Assembly: GCA_037178855.1 (NCBI GenBank)
Contig: JASJZC010000004.1
Span: 6,944,001-7,008,000, forward strand
Direction: 5' to 3'
Length of the DNA stretch: 64,000 bases
Source of the DNA: Oscheius sp. JU75
Taxonomy: Eukaryota > Nematoda > Chromadorea > Rhabditida > Rhabditidae
Positions 45,606 to 56,800 of this stretch are shown in pieces. The notes below the pieces were generated by a model that saw nothing but the letters and a program-made list of their open reading frames with translations, ran no database searches and was not told the origin of the DNA. Made by a program: the position numbers and the translations under genes. The first letter of the stretch is position 1. Each line of letters begins with the position of its first letter.

Positions 45606-45944
45606 ATGGCGGAAAAACTAGAGAATCCACAAGGATTTTTAGAGAATCTTCACCTCAAAAATCTCCCCCTCGATTTGCAGACCAGCCGGCAGGATTGCGC
45701 CTTCTGTAGCTCGTTCTACCACATCGCCGACCTCTGTCACATTCACACGAGTCCCACGGCGAGAAAGCAGGAACTAAAGAAGCTCGGTCGCTGTCAGTCC
45801 TGTCTCAAGAAGCACGCTGGCGGCTGTCACAACTCGTCCCGCTGCGACTACTGTGGCCTCTACGGGCACCATCGAGCCATCTGCGACCATCCGGAGCATA
45901 TCAGAAAGCTCGCCGCGCTTCGCGAACTCGCCAAGCCGATGTGA
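45606..45944 (+). CDS. intronless protein with BEL/Pao gag-like CCHC zinc knuckles
   Basis: A single open frame of 112 residues runs from ATG 45606 to stop 45942-45944. Two exact CX2CX4HX4C knuckles are visible, CAFCSSFYHIADLC and CDYCGLYGHHRAIC, with a third Cys/His cluster between them (RCQSCLKKHAGGC). This spacing, with the ..RCQSCL..H.. middle, is the pattern of the gag/zinc-knuckle region of BEL/Pao retrotransposons. No protease, reverse transcriptase or LTR is seen nearby. AATAAA at 46041-46046 follows by about 100 nt. It could be a domesticated gag fragment or a host nucleic-acid-binding protein of the same fold. The start is the first ATG in frame. Confidence 0.65.
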   Translation: MAEKLENPQGFLENLHLKNLPLDLQTSRQDCAFCSSFYHIADLCHIHTSPTARKQELKKLGRCQSCLKKHAGGCHNSSRCDYCGLYGHHRAICDHPEHIRKLAALRELAKPM

Positions 45945-46068
45945 AATCGTCGAAAAATTGTGGAAAAAACACAATCTCGTCTGTAGGTTCTCCTCCCTGT
46001 TATGCTTATTTCGCTTATTTATTTCTTCTTCGTTTTCTCTAATAAACCTACAATCCAGATCAAAAGTT

Positions 46069-46299
46069 CTACAAAGCCTTTTCTAACTTTTCAGAGGAGA
46101 TTTTGGGTAGCATGAGAGCGGATAATTCGTCAAATCGTTCGTCTTTCGGGCTACTCTCTTGCGCGCCTCTATCTACAGGAAATATCGTATATTTTTTCGG
46201 ACAGAACTGCTTGGAAAAAAACGGATCAAAACTCGTGAAAACCGCCAGGAATTTCTGTGGATGGCAACGCAAAACATCGGCAAACTGCATCCTCTTCCA
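46069..46299 (-). CDS. possible last exon of an unrecognised minus-strand gene
   Basis: From an acceptor ATCTTTTTGCAG (46300-46311 region) an open frame reads WKRMQFADVLRCHPQKF, AVFTSFDPFFSKQFCPKKY and ends LMLPKISSEKLEKAL with TAG at 46069-46071. An AATAAA on the minus strand lies some 45 nt downstream. The upstream exon could not be matched in phase, and the + strand is also open (46103-46576), so strand is not certain. Would be convergent with the zinc-knuckle gene. Confidence 0.35.
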   Translation of the reverse strand, partial: WKRMQFADVLRCHPQKFLAVFTSFDPFFSKQFCPKKYTIFPVDRGAQESSPKDERFDELSALMLPKISSEKLEKAL

Positions 46300-46569
46300 C
46301 TGCAAAAAGATAATCAAGTATCGGGCGAGCACTTCTTCGAAGCCTTATGTGAGATGGGATGAACAAGAGACGCCTACCTTGACCTACGCGGTCGCCTATC
46401 CGGTCCACAAGAACCTGATTCTCTCAGTCTCTCCATGGGCGCGGAGTTCTGCACCATATAAACGCGAAGGCGCCTGTTGTCCCGACCTTGTTGACATTGC
46501 AGCCCCTAACTGGAGTGCTACAGTAACTCTCCACAGGACCTTCGGATTCTTTTCATTCACAGCAGCTAG

Positions 46570-47076
46570 AGGCTGAATTCCTGTACCATGGATGCTCACT
46601 AACGGAATGGATAATGTCTGCGTCGAAAGGAAAAGATACAACGAGGTCCTTAAGTGCTACTGAAAGGCTGTTTCTTCGTCCGGAGCAGGTGTAAACCCTT
46701 GATGATCGCCTGTAGAAAGTAGCATAAGAGGAGAAGATAGAGACGGCTGGAAATGGTATGTCCTCAGGACCAAGACAAAGATCAGTATTGAAGGATGCAC
46801 CTAATTCTCTTCTGATAAGAACCTGGAAATCATCGAGGATATCGTGAAGACTGGTCGAACAAATGTGCAGATCTACTCTTATTAAAGTGCTAAGGTAGCC
46901 CGAAGTTCTTTTCGCCTGTTTGACCCCGAAAACAGAATAAAAAAGCGAATCTGAGGGATATTGGCTTAACCGAATTTTGCGAGGAATCCGGCTATTACTT
47001 CGGAGACGGCAGGTCGTCGTATGCGAAAACCGTCTGGAAGCCTTCAGCATTCTCCAAAAGCAGTCTACACAAATCT
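46570..47076. other. region 3' of the GR-like gene
   Basis: A 252-codon minus-strand frame runs through 46553-47311, longer than expected by chance, but in its upper part the spliced GR-like exons use a different frame. Its lower part (about 46600-46900) may be an exon of another gene. I cannot assign it. Confidence 0.3.
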
Positions 47077-49045
47077 TTAATACTCTCTCCGCAAATAGAT
47101 TACAACAAAACACAGAGAGCCAGCAGCGATAACAGGTCGGGACAGGGTCAAGAACCCGAATACTGTCAGTTTCTTCAGATGCTCGACTCTGGATATGAAG
47201 GAGAAGTAGGAAATCTAGAGAACATGTCATTTTTTGGTTAGCACATTGACCTACCATGACAGAAGTGCTTCCCGCCATCATCTGGAATTCGAGGAGACGA
47301 AGACCGGTCACTTTTAGGTGATCGAGCTAGAAGCGACAGCGTATGGGAAGAGACCGATGTTTACCTTGGAATTGATCAGAACTGACAGGAGAGTGAGGAT
47401 GAGACCGGGGAGAAGAAGGAGACAGCAACAGAGGAGGAGGGATGGGTCGACTGGGTTGACCAGGAGAAGAAGGGGAGAGAGAAGGAGACCGAGAGAGTAA
47501 TTAGACAGTCGAGAGAGGGTAGAGAGACAGTGACAGAGTCTCTGAAAAAATATAGAAAACGCTGTTGCATAGACACGGGTAAGGGTTCTGAACTAATACC
47601 AGATAGATTTGGAGAGACAGAGAGATATGGGGGTAGTCAGATCGGGAGAGGGGGAGAGGGAAGCTTCAAGACGTATACCGAGTGATTTTGGATGAGTACG
47701 GGAGAGTAGTCAGTCTGATTCTGAGTGAGAGATAGTCTCTATTACGAGTACAGGATCTAAACAGCTCCAGAGATTGATACTAGGAAGCCAGTCGAAGAAC
47801 TATAGTACTCCCATTATCGAGAGTATGTCTCCGATATGAGTACAGGAACTAAACAGTTCAAGGGTGACATCAGGAGAAAAATGCAGCATACCCATCCGAG
47901 ACAAGTAGCCAAGAGAGAAACAGTAGTCAAAGGACAGGGAGTCTGACACTTGTCAAATGGGAAAAGATTACTTGAACTGTGACTGTCTCTAGAAAGAGTA
48001 CAAGCTCACAGGCCACTAGTTCAGTCCCCTTACTTACCTGCAGCTTGAAGACAGTTGTACCCAACGGTCCTCCTTTAAAGGTTTCCAAATCCTCATTGAG
48101 CTCTCTTGCACAGCGGAAGGTACTATACAAGAGTATATAGAACACAGTAGTTGAGAAGTAGAGTCGCAGAGAGACTAAAGTCAGTAGAAGGGAATACATT
48201 AGTCGATAGGTAGTCAAAGGACTGGACTTGAGAGACAGGACGAGACAGACTGTTAAAATCGCCAAGAGTACAGAGATAGCGAGTTGGAAGAGGATGAAAA
48301 GGAGCCTGAAAAGAGAACGATTGCAGTACTGAACTTGAGAGATTTCTTTCCCATACCATCTCGGAGAACCCTCTTACTCGCACTGCCTTATAAGAGACAG
48401 GACGAGAGACAGTATCACTGACTGTCCTCCACCATACCACCTTGGAAGTTACAAGACTCATTATTCAAGTCAAAACAAGGTAAGACTGGTCGGTTTTCTT
48501 TTCCCGTACCATCTCGAAGAACCGAACTCTTAGCTTTTATAGGGGTTTCGAGACGATACGGGTGAGACACCAAGACCTTAAAGAGCAGTTTGATAGCTAC
48601 GGAAGACATACTTAATTTTCGGTGCCGTCAAGCTGGTACGGGTGAAATGAGTCCAAGCAACTGTGTGAGGATCCAAAAGGGTAGTTAGTACAAGAACATC
48701 ATTTCTGACAACCTACTGAACCAGCTCTGAACTGACCACGATCTTCTGAACCCTGATTTCCTGGTCTTCAAGGCGAAAGGATCCTCCAAACATTCCGAGA
48801 ACTCATCAGCATCCGTCGTGAATACAGTGACAGAACAGAACAGTGAGCTGCCGGTCAGGAGAGTCAGAAAGAGACGGAGCTGGTTCTCTGGAGAGACGAG
48901 AGAAAGAGAGATAGAGAGGTTGAGGATAAAGAAGAAGATCTGACCTGAACCCTCCATATAAGTGATAGTCGTTCTTCTAGAGCTTACCAATGAAAACGAA
49001 GAGGCAGAGCAGTAGATGAACCACCTTCCCAGGTGACCATCCCGA
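47077..49045 (-). CDS. gustatory-receptor-like (7tm_7) membrane protein, partial model
   Basis: Exons in transcript order: about 49045-48988 (hydrophobic KVVHLLLCLFVFI), 48887-48717 (hydrophobic LRLFLTLLTGSSLFCSVTVF), 48305-48038, 47541-47365, 47281-47255 and 47214-47077. The last four join in phase with canonical sites (TTTTCAG acceptors, GTAAGT and GTAGGT donors). They encode multiple membrane spans: LLFILFQLAISVLLAILTVC, YSLLLTLVSLRLYFSTTVFY, CLLLLPGLILTLLSVLI and FLTLSRPVIAAGSLCFVVIY. Between spans, RCARELNEDLETF resembles the LN..L motif of GR intracellular loop 2, and the final span resembles the GR TM7 signature. C. elegans relatives would be lite-1, gur-3 and egl-47. At least one exon between 48305 and 48717 is missing because the phases disagree, and the N-terminus is unresolved. 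A polytopic membrane protein is well supported; GR membership is inference. Confidence 0.5.
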
Positions 49046-49772
49046 CAGAGGACAGAGACAGAGACAGCGGAGAATAGTGCTGAGACAGTGACAGTACTGA
49101 AACAGGGTCAGGGACAGAGTCAGTGACAGGTACCTGGCTAGATCCGCGAGGGAGAGTCAAGGAACTGATTTTTGTTTTGAAACAAGGAAACAAGAGGGAG
49201 AGACAGGTCATAATCGAGGGTAGAAGAGAGCAGTGAAAAAAGTAATGGGGGCAGGTTGGATACTGGGTGACCGGAAGGAGACCGGAAGTGTTGGCTACTT
49301 GGTCAGGTGGAAACAAGGGGAAACGAACTGGACAAAATCACTGTCACTGTGATCTTGTCTCTCTGTCAGTCTTTCCCCTTGTCCCCGATCTTCTATCTTT
49401 AGCTCCAAGAGCCTCTCACTCTGCGGAAGTGCCTCAAAGTGTACGAGTCTCATTCCAACCTCTAAGCCTCTACAATATGCATGTCAATTATGGTCGTCAA
49501 GTGTTCTGAACTGAGGTATTGGATGAGGAAGAAACAAAGAGACAGAGAAACTTAGAGATATGAAGACATAGAGACAGAGAAACGAAGAGAGACTAAAACT
49601 GAGAGACGAAGACAGAAAGACAGAGAAACTCAGAAGCATAGACATGAGACAGAAAGGTTGAGAGACACAGAGACGGAAGCAGAAAAATTGAGAAATAGAG
49701 AAACAGAGACAGTTACAGTAAGAAAAGAAATCTACCTCCATGGCAGAATATTTATATTCGACAGTCACGAAT

Positions 49773-50300
49773 TCACTGTCCGGATTTGACGCTCTTTTCC
49801 TTCGCTCCCGACGTCGGCGGCTCGGTCAGCTTGGAGCTCCTGCTGCTGGTCATCAAGAGATGTTTCTCCTCCTTGGGCGTTGTCCTTGCACTACTGGCTT
49901 CTCTCGCGTCCCCCCATAACACACCGTGAATGTTCTTCCCGTCGATGTCCTTCTGCTGCCCGAACGCGATCTCGACGTTGACCTGCTCGCGCAGTTGCTG
50001 CTGCTTCTTCTCCCTTCTCTTCTTCATCCAGTCCCAGAGAATCGTGCCCGCCAATCCTACGGCGATGAGAAGAAGCAGGCAGCCAGCGACAGCTACTGAG
50101 ACGGGCCTGATGTCGAAGAAACCGGCAGTCATGGTCGTCGTGACAGGCGACGTCGAGAGCATCCTCCTGTCGTCGATCTTAGGTGCTGGATGGCCTGAGT
50201 AGTTCCAGGGGTTTGGGTTGACGTGACGTGACAGGTCAAGGTCTTTTGGGAGAGGGTAATCAGCAAAGCAAGCTTGGCTTTTCTCTTGCAAAAGAAACAA
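49773..50300 (-). CDS. predicted single-pass membrane protein
   Basis: A 175-codon minus-strand frame, stop at 49773-49775. One strong membrane span, VAVAGCLLLLIAVGLAGTIL, is followed by WDWMKKRREKKQQQ, a stop-transfer basic segment, and a soluble Ser/Lys-rich tail of about 80 residues. The N-terminal side has an N-glycosylation site (NYS). The first ATG (50298-50300) gives no signal peptide; ATG at about 50130 would give a short type III/signal-anchor form. An alternative ending exists: another frame at the 3' end reads SEFVTVEYKYSAME up to a GTAGAT donor and could splice to about 49520. Head-to-head with gar-2. Family unknown. Confidence 0.45.
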   Translation of the reverse strand: MFLLQEKSQACFADYPLPKDLDLSRHVNPNPWNYSGHPAPKIDDRRMLSTSPVTTTMTAGFFDIRPVSVAVAGCLLLLIAVGLAGTILWDWMKKRREKKQQQLREQVNVEIAFGQQKDIDGKNIHGVLWGDAREASSARTTPKEEKHLLMTSSRSSKLTEPPTSGAKEKSVKSGQ

Positions 50301-50897
50301 ATTTCCCTAACTATTTCACTACGGAACACTACTCTGTTGCTGTCAAAATCACTGTCACGCTGACCCGAACTCTTTCTGTAGCTGTCTCTCTCTGTCACGC
50401 TGTCACTATTGGAAACTGTCACTGTCACTGCCGCTGTCGAGAGGGACTGCCGGCTATCTCTCTGTCTCCATTGGGTACTGACGGTAGTTGCACTGGCTCT
50501 GTCTCATTTAGCACTTGTTATAATGTCAATGTGCAAATCTCACTCTATCCCAATTAACTCATTATGTAAAACTCATCTCCATACGACTCTTCTCTGTCGC
50601 CACCGTGTCGCTGTCTCCACTGCTCTTCATGTTCATAATAGTTCCTTGCCCCTCATGGTGTCTACAGTAGTCCGTCTCTATCACTGTCACTTACTGTCTC
50701 AGTTCAGTCCCTGAAGTCAAAGTGAATTCTTCCCGGGGCGTGGCTCCTGCGCGCGAAGGCCTTATTACAAGGCTTGAAGAGGCAAAAGGGGGCGGGAGGA
50801 GTGAGAGTGACGGAGCCAGCAGACGCCTTCCTTCTCTCTCTCTCTGTCCATGTGCTGCTCTCCGAGTTTGTCCTGATGAGCAGAAGAGACCAAGAGG

Positions 50898-53800
50898 ATG
50901 CACCATGTGGCGGTGGTCTGGTCGACGGGCTTGCTTATGTCCTTCCTCAGTCTCATCACGATTTTCGGCAATTTGGCAGTCCTACTGTCGTTCTATCTCG
51001 ACAAGAACATTCGACAGCCTTCGAACTATTTCATTTTCTCGCTGGCAGTGTCAGATCTAGTGAGTTTTTAGCTTTTATTGGGTTTGCGGGTCTAGTAGTC
51101 AAGTTTTGACAGTTTTCTTGGGTTTAGAGGATAAAGTATCATGGTAGCCAACCTCTCACCCTCAGGTTACTCTAGAATATTTCTGGAATTTCCTACCGTC
51201 TGATACCAGCTATTTTTTCCCATATTACGTCTAATTTTCTGTCAGTCTTGTGCGGAAAGCTTCCCTGGCCACTATTTCACAAAAGATTACAGTGTATGTT
51301 CAACAAAAACCAACAAGAGACGACGAAATCTTCTTTGCGCGTGAACAGAAAAATAGGGTACGCAAATGTGCATGCTTTCGAGTCCTGGTGCGCTTTAAAT
51401 GTTTCTAGCTATAAAATATTCTGGTCTTTCTCGGTGTTTTTCTGGCTGCTTTTCAAGGGTTTTGGCCATCTTTCCTATAAATCGTATGCAGAAGTTCTAT
51501 AGCTAGAACGACAAGGAAAAAATGAAAGTTTCACAGAAAACTGGCTAAAACTCGTAGAAGCAAGTTTTCTCCACTTTTTCTAATTTCCACCCATTTCATT
51601 TCACGTATTTATAGGCTTCTTTTTTCGACAAGGTTCTATCCTTACTACCTGATGTAGCTGCTAATATTTTTTCCTTCATACTTCTTCCAGAGAGGTGAAA
51701 TGGTCAAAAGAATAGAAATTCAGGCGTCCACTGGCCCTCGGAATAATTTAGGCCGGGGTTCATAGCCAGTAGGCTGTGGCGGTCGAGTGTTTTTCACACC
51801 ACCCCTGGGGCCCCCGAGCAGGGAACGTTATTGGGACCTTTTGACACATTAATCTGGGTTGCAAGTGGCGTTTTCCTTTCCTAAAGAGCAGCACACATAT
51901 CCTCCCTTGAGAGGGGAGCTCCGGGCTGTAATAGATGTGATTATCTGCCTGTTGACGCGTCCTCTCACTCTCTCCCTCGCCTCTAACTTGGCTAATTCGA
52001 ATCCCGAAATCTCACTCACCGTGTAGTGTGAGTGAGTGAGAGGAAGATGCCCTCGAAATGGGAAGAGAAGAACACGAGGAAAATGATAAAATAGGGGGTG
52101 GGGGAGGGGGAAAGACTCTAGAAACCGATTTTATTACAGAATTCTTCAGATTTTACGTTTCTCTAGGTCAAGCAAAGGCTTTTGCGTGTTCTTAGAGCTG
52201 TTTCAGTTGGAAAACAACGAGAAAAAGCTATGAAAAAAGTCAGAAATCGCTGAATAAAAATAATAAGAGAAAATTTAAACCGCCGCACAAAATTGTTCAA
52301 AAAAAAAAATTTGGGCGGAATTTCAAACTTCCTAATTTTCTTGGAATTACTATTTGGCTATTCTGACGTGGTTTTCCGGCAATTTCTGTGCAATATAATT
52401 CTCCATGAAGTAACATGCCTTAGAAGCAAGAAACCCCAAGAAAAAATTCTGTAAATAGGCTATAAACAAGCTAGTTTAAATCGAGCACTGAGTATCTGTT
52501 TTTCAAGTCTCTGATGCACTAATTTTTGTCCATGTTTCTGTCTTTTGTCTCTCGAAGAGTACTTGAGACTCTCGCTCCCAAGAGCAAACCTCATCATAAT
52601 TGTTGCTTGTTGGCTGCTTTTGGGGCCGCCTCGAAGTTGAACACAATTGGTCACCCTCCCACAAATGAATCCCTTCCTGGCCCAAAATAGAAGAGAGTCC
52701 GAAAAGGCAACCTGGAAGAGCGAGAGAGGTAGCTTCTGCGCAATAAACTCTCCGTTTTTTCGTTGAAGGCGTCGGTCTCAAATGAAGCGTAGCGAGCCCG
52801 AGAAGAAAACAGCCGGAAGAAACTTTTTAGAGCGGACATCGAGAGCACAGGGGAGAGTAGAGAGAATGATTTCTCACAAGTGGGATATAGATCATATTTG
52901 GGGAATCAGAAAAATGATGGAAGGAAAGTGATTACTCCCGCCCTCAATGACGGGGAAACACTTCGAATCTGAGGATATTTTTTCGCGAGCTGATTTTAGG
53001 GGTCGAAAAATTATTATTGCGATTTTTCATTGTCTACAAAGTTGTAGAGCATCGCAAACGACTCAAATTGATGATTCGGTCCCAAACTGATCAAGACGAT
53101 TTTAAGCCATTTTATATTGTTCGTCATTTTGAGCTTGAAAGAACCAGCATTTGGAAATTTCCATTTGGCGCGCAAATTCCAGTACGCAATTGCGTACTGT
53201 AAACGGCGTTATGTATTCAAACGACTACCGTAAGCCTGTTAACCAAATACTTTTGTCTTGTTAGTCATTTTTATCCCCCAAAAACTAGTTTCTGACATTT
53301 TTCGTGCCCAGCAGAAATGTAGAACAGATCGTGGGCTACAACTTTGTAGAACATAAAAATATTTTAATTTGCATTGTTGACCCCAAAAAACGCATAATAA
53401 TGTTCAGTTTTTTTCAAGTTGCGAAGCACCCTCCACGTTTTTTCCTCTTCCCAATTAGTCTCTCCCCATTAGTGGCCACTTATTATTCATAGGGCTCTGT
53501 ACCTTGGCGGCGCGCTCAGTCTTCGTTGAAGTCGCGCCGCCGCCTGAAGGAAATTGGTTTAGAGGTCGACGACGACCACGACGGACACACCCCTAAGCAA
53601 GGGCCAAATCTGCATATAGAAGCAGGCTCCAGAAAATGCGAGACCATTTGTCAGGAGGAAGTTTGCCATCCATTCTCCCATAGGCCGGAGAGCTCTAATA
53701 GTTGGCCGGAATCAGAAGTGGGCCTCTTACACAGGCTCAAGTGTTCTCTTTAGAGTGGAGGGAGAGAGGGATACTGTATCGGAATTGATCCCGGGATGGG

Positions 53801-56800
53801 GAAAAGCTTCCCAGACCACCGATTGAGGCCGATGACCAAACAAAAACATGTCACTTCTACTGTTGTCCTTCCAAAAATTTTAAATTACGCCTATTTTTGA
53901 CTCAAACACGCATACTTGAGACTTTTGAGGTACACAAACTTGTACCCCTGGATCCGCTCTACAACTTTGCAGTACACCAAAAAGTTCAAAAATTCTTGGG
54001 GCAGAAAATTAGCTTACAAGGCAAAAATGTTTGAATAACTCGATTACAGAAGCCTGTTGGGAAATAGAATACGCAATTGCGTACCAGTTTGGCGCGCAAA
54101 CGATTTGAAAAGATATCTTTTTTTGTAATTTTCTGGATCAAAAAGCATTTTCGCATTATTCATGTTCTGTAAAATTGTAGAACAGATCGAGCGCTACAAC
54201 GTTGCAGAATATGGAAAACCTAAAAAATGCCTCCTAAAATAAGCGAAAATGCCTCAATGCTAAGAGTACTGTAAGTGTACTCTCTCTGACGAAGATTCCA
54301 TATGACTCTTTCTCTCTCTCTTCCTTTTGGCTACACATCATAGGGCGCACTCAATTAGGTAGACGAAGCTACGACTAACTGGATTTCGACGGGCCACATG
54401 GTAATAAGCCCTGACCCCCCGTGTCTCTTCTTTTGGCAGCAGGAAGGGAGCTATACTGGGAGCGGCGGACGGGGGGATTACTACGGGACCATTTAGGAGA
54501 TGGAAAAAAGAACGAGGAAAACTTCTATGGGATTAGGGGGGAGAGACAGGGACAGACAGAGAACAATGAACTGTTTTCAGCTGATCGGACTAGAAGGAAT
54601 TCCCGTCTACACGCACTTCTTTCTCAACGAGGTGAGCTTATTTTTCCGTTATATTGTTCTGTGATCTTGTATAAGCTCTTTTTAAAGTTTCACGATCCTG
54701 CGAAAATGAGATTTACCAGCAATTTCGATATTTTGCAAAGTTGTAAAGTGGATCAAGGACTATAATTTTGTAAACATTTTAAAACCCAAAGATGCTCTTT
54801 TAGGAAAGAAAATTGGCCTGAAAGATTATAAACTTTTTGAAGAACATTTCAAGTTACTAGGCTTATTTTTACTGTATAACCCTGTAAAAATAATAGAAAC
54901 CGAAATAAACAGTGTCAAAACTTGGACAGAAACGAAAAAAATTTCAGAGCTGGGCCTTCGGCGAGTTCCTCTGCGACCTCTGGCTGTCAGTCGACTACAT
55001 CGTCTGTCTGGCTTCCATCTATACAGTGCTCAGCATCACCATTGACCGGTATTTTCACATTTTATGACTTTTGCTGAAAGAAAAAAATTCCTAGATACTG
55101 TAGTGTCAAGCATGCCACGATGTATCGGAGTTGGCGAACACCACAACGGGTCCTTTTTATTATAGCAGCCACTTGGTGAGTTTTGTTTTAAAGTCGGTTT
55201 TTTGCAGCCACGGCATGATATTTGAAATTTCTGCTGCTCTGTAAAGTTATAGAGCTGACTAAGGGCTACAACCTTTGCAGAACATCACAAAGTTCAGAAA
55301 TCACTTTTTATACCCAAAATATCCACTTTTTCAGGCTCGTGCCTAGTATTCTCTTTTCAATTTCAATTTTCGGATACGGTACTTTCACAGGTGTTCCCGC
55401 TTTTTTTCTTCAACATTATGCAAATTTAGGAACGGGTCGGATCCTCAAGGAGGACGAATGCTATGTGCAATTTATGACGAATCCTTACCTCAATATGGGC
55501 ATGTATATCAGGTGAGTGTACCTGTCCCAGCCTCTATCTCACAGAACTCTTCCAGCTACTACTGGAGCACCCTCTTCGTAATGCTCTACCTCTATTGGGG
55601 GATCTATCGCGCAGCGAAACAGCTGGCTTTGAAGTCGGATCAGGTAACTACCTTTTTCCCCTCCAATCTGGGCCCTTTCCTGCCTGCTTGCGTGACAAGC
55701 AGAGTCGGTGTCTGCCGTTTCCCCTTTGGATGGCCGGAAATCCGCATCGCGCACACACACCGACCGACAACACATGCGGAGAGAGAGAGAGAGAGAGCTC
55801 CATTTGCGCATAAGAAACTAACTCCTCGGGGGCTGTCCATCCAAAAGAGGGAGAGAGTACCTCTGAAATCAGGGCTCGAGTCCCAGAAGAGCAACAAATA
55901 TTGTCGGGGTCAGAGGAAGATAACGGATTTGCGTTGACAGCTCGTTAGGTCCTTTGGGAGAGATAGAGACAAAGAGACAGAGAGAGAGAGAGAGACAAAG
56001 AGACAGATACAGAGACAGAGACATGTGACGTTTTCAGAAAACCAAACGTCTCGCCCTTCTGACAGAGATGAGACGACCGGAAGTTTCCGCCAATAAGACA
56101 AGTGGAAGGAGTAGCTCCGACTCCCCTGGAGAAGACAGCAGCCGGTGAGTATAGTGTTTTGTTTATCACGAAGACTGGGGAGCAGGAGGAAAGGGGAGAG
56201 ACGTCACGACTAACTGAATTACCTAGAGCCGAAAGTGGGGAAGGCGGAAGGCACTTTTGGCTTCTGTAGTTTGGGGGAGAGAATCGAGAGTATGAGCCTA
56301 GTTCTTCGTCTGTCTCTACCCATATGTCTCTCCCACTCTATCAAGCCCAATCCGGCACCAGTCGAAGCCTCCTCTCCAAAAAGAGTTTCTGATTTTCGAC
56401 GCCCCGGTCACTGGGGGCTGCTCGTTCATCACAGGGATTACGTCGGTGGCTTGTCCGGGGGCTGAACGGGCCGAACACATTCCAACTTTTCCGGGGTTCA
56501 GAACCTTCAGATTTCTTGTTTATGAGAGACAGAATGGAATAAAATGTCAGAGCTGGATGTCTCTGGGGAGACTCTCACAGAGTCAGTTAGGCCTTGATTA
56601 CGCAAACCCCACTCTGAAAATATGACAGATTCAATTTGTGGGCAGAGACCCCAAATCGAGGGAATGTGAGAGAGTTTCAGGGACAGGAAGAGTACGACTA
56701 CCGCAGTACCCACTTCTTCTTTCTCGAGAACTACAGTAACCCGGCACAGTATAGTCAACCACAACAATAATACCAAAGTCCAGCTTCCGAACGGTTCTCC

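Noticed and set aside
46103-46576. + strand open frame of 157 codons
   Set aside because: The minus strand has a better acceptor, natural C-terminus and poly(A) signal here; the + frame has no partner exon.
50722-51109. Other + strand open frames over the first gar-2 exon
   Set aside because: Only the frame starting at 50898 gives the TM1-TM2 sequence of a GPCR; the others are shadows.
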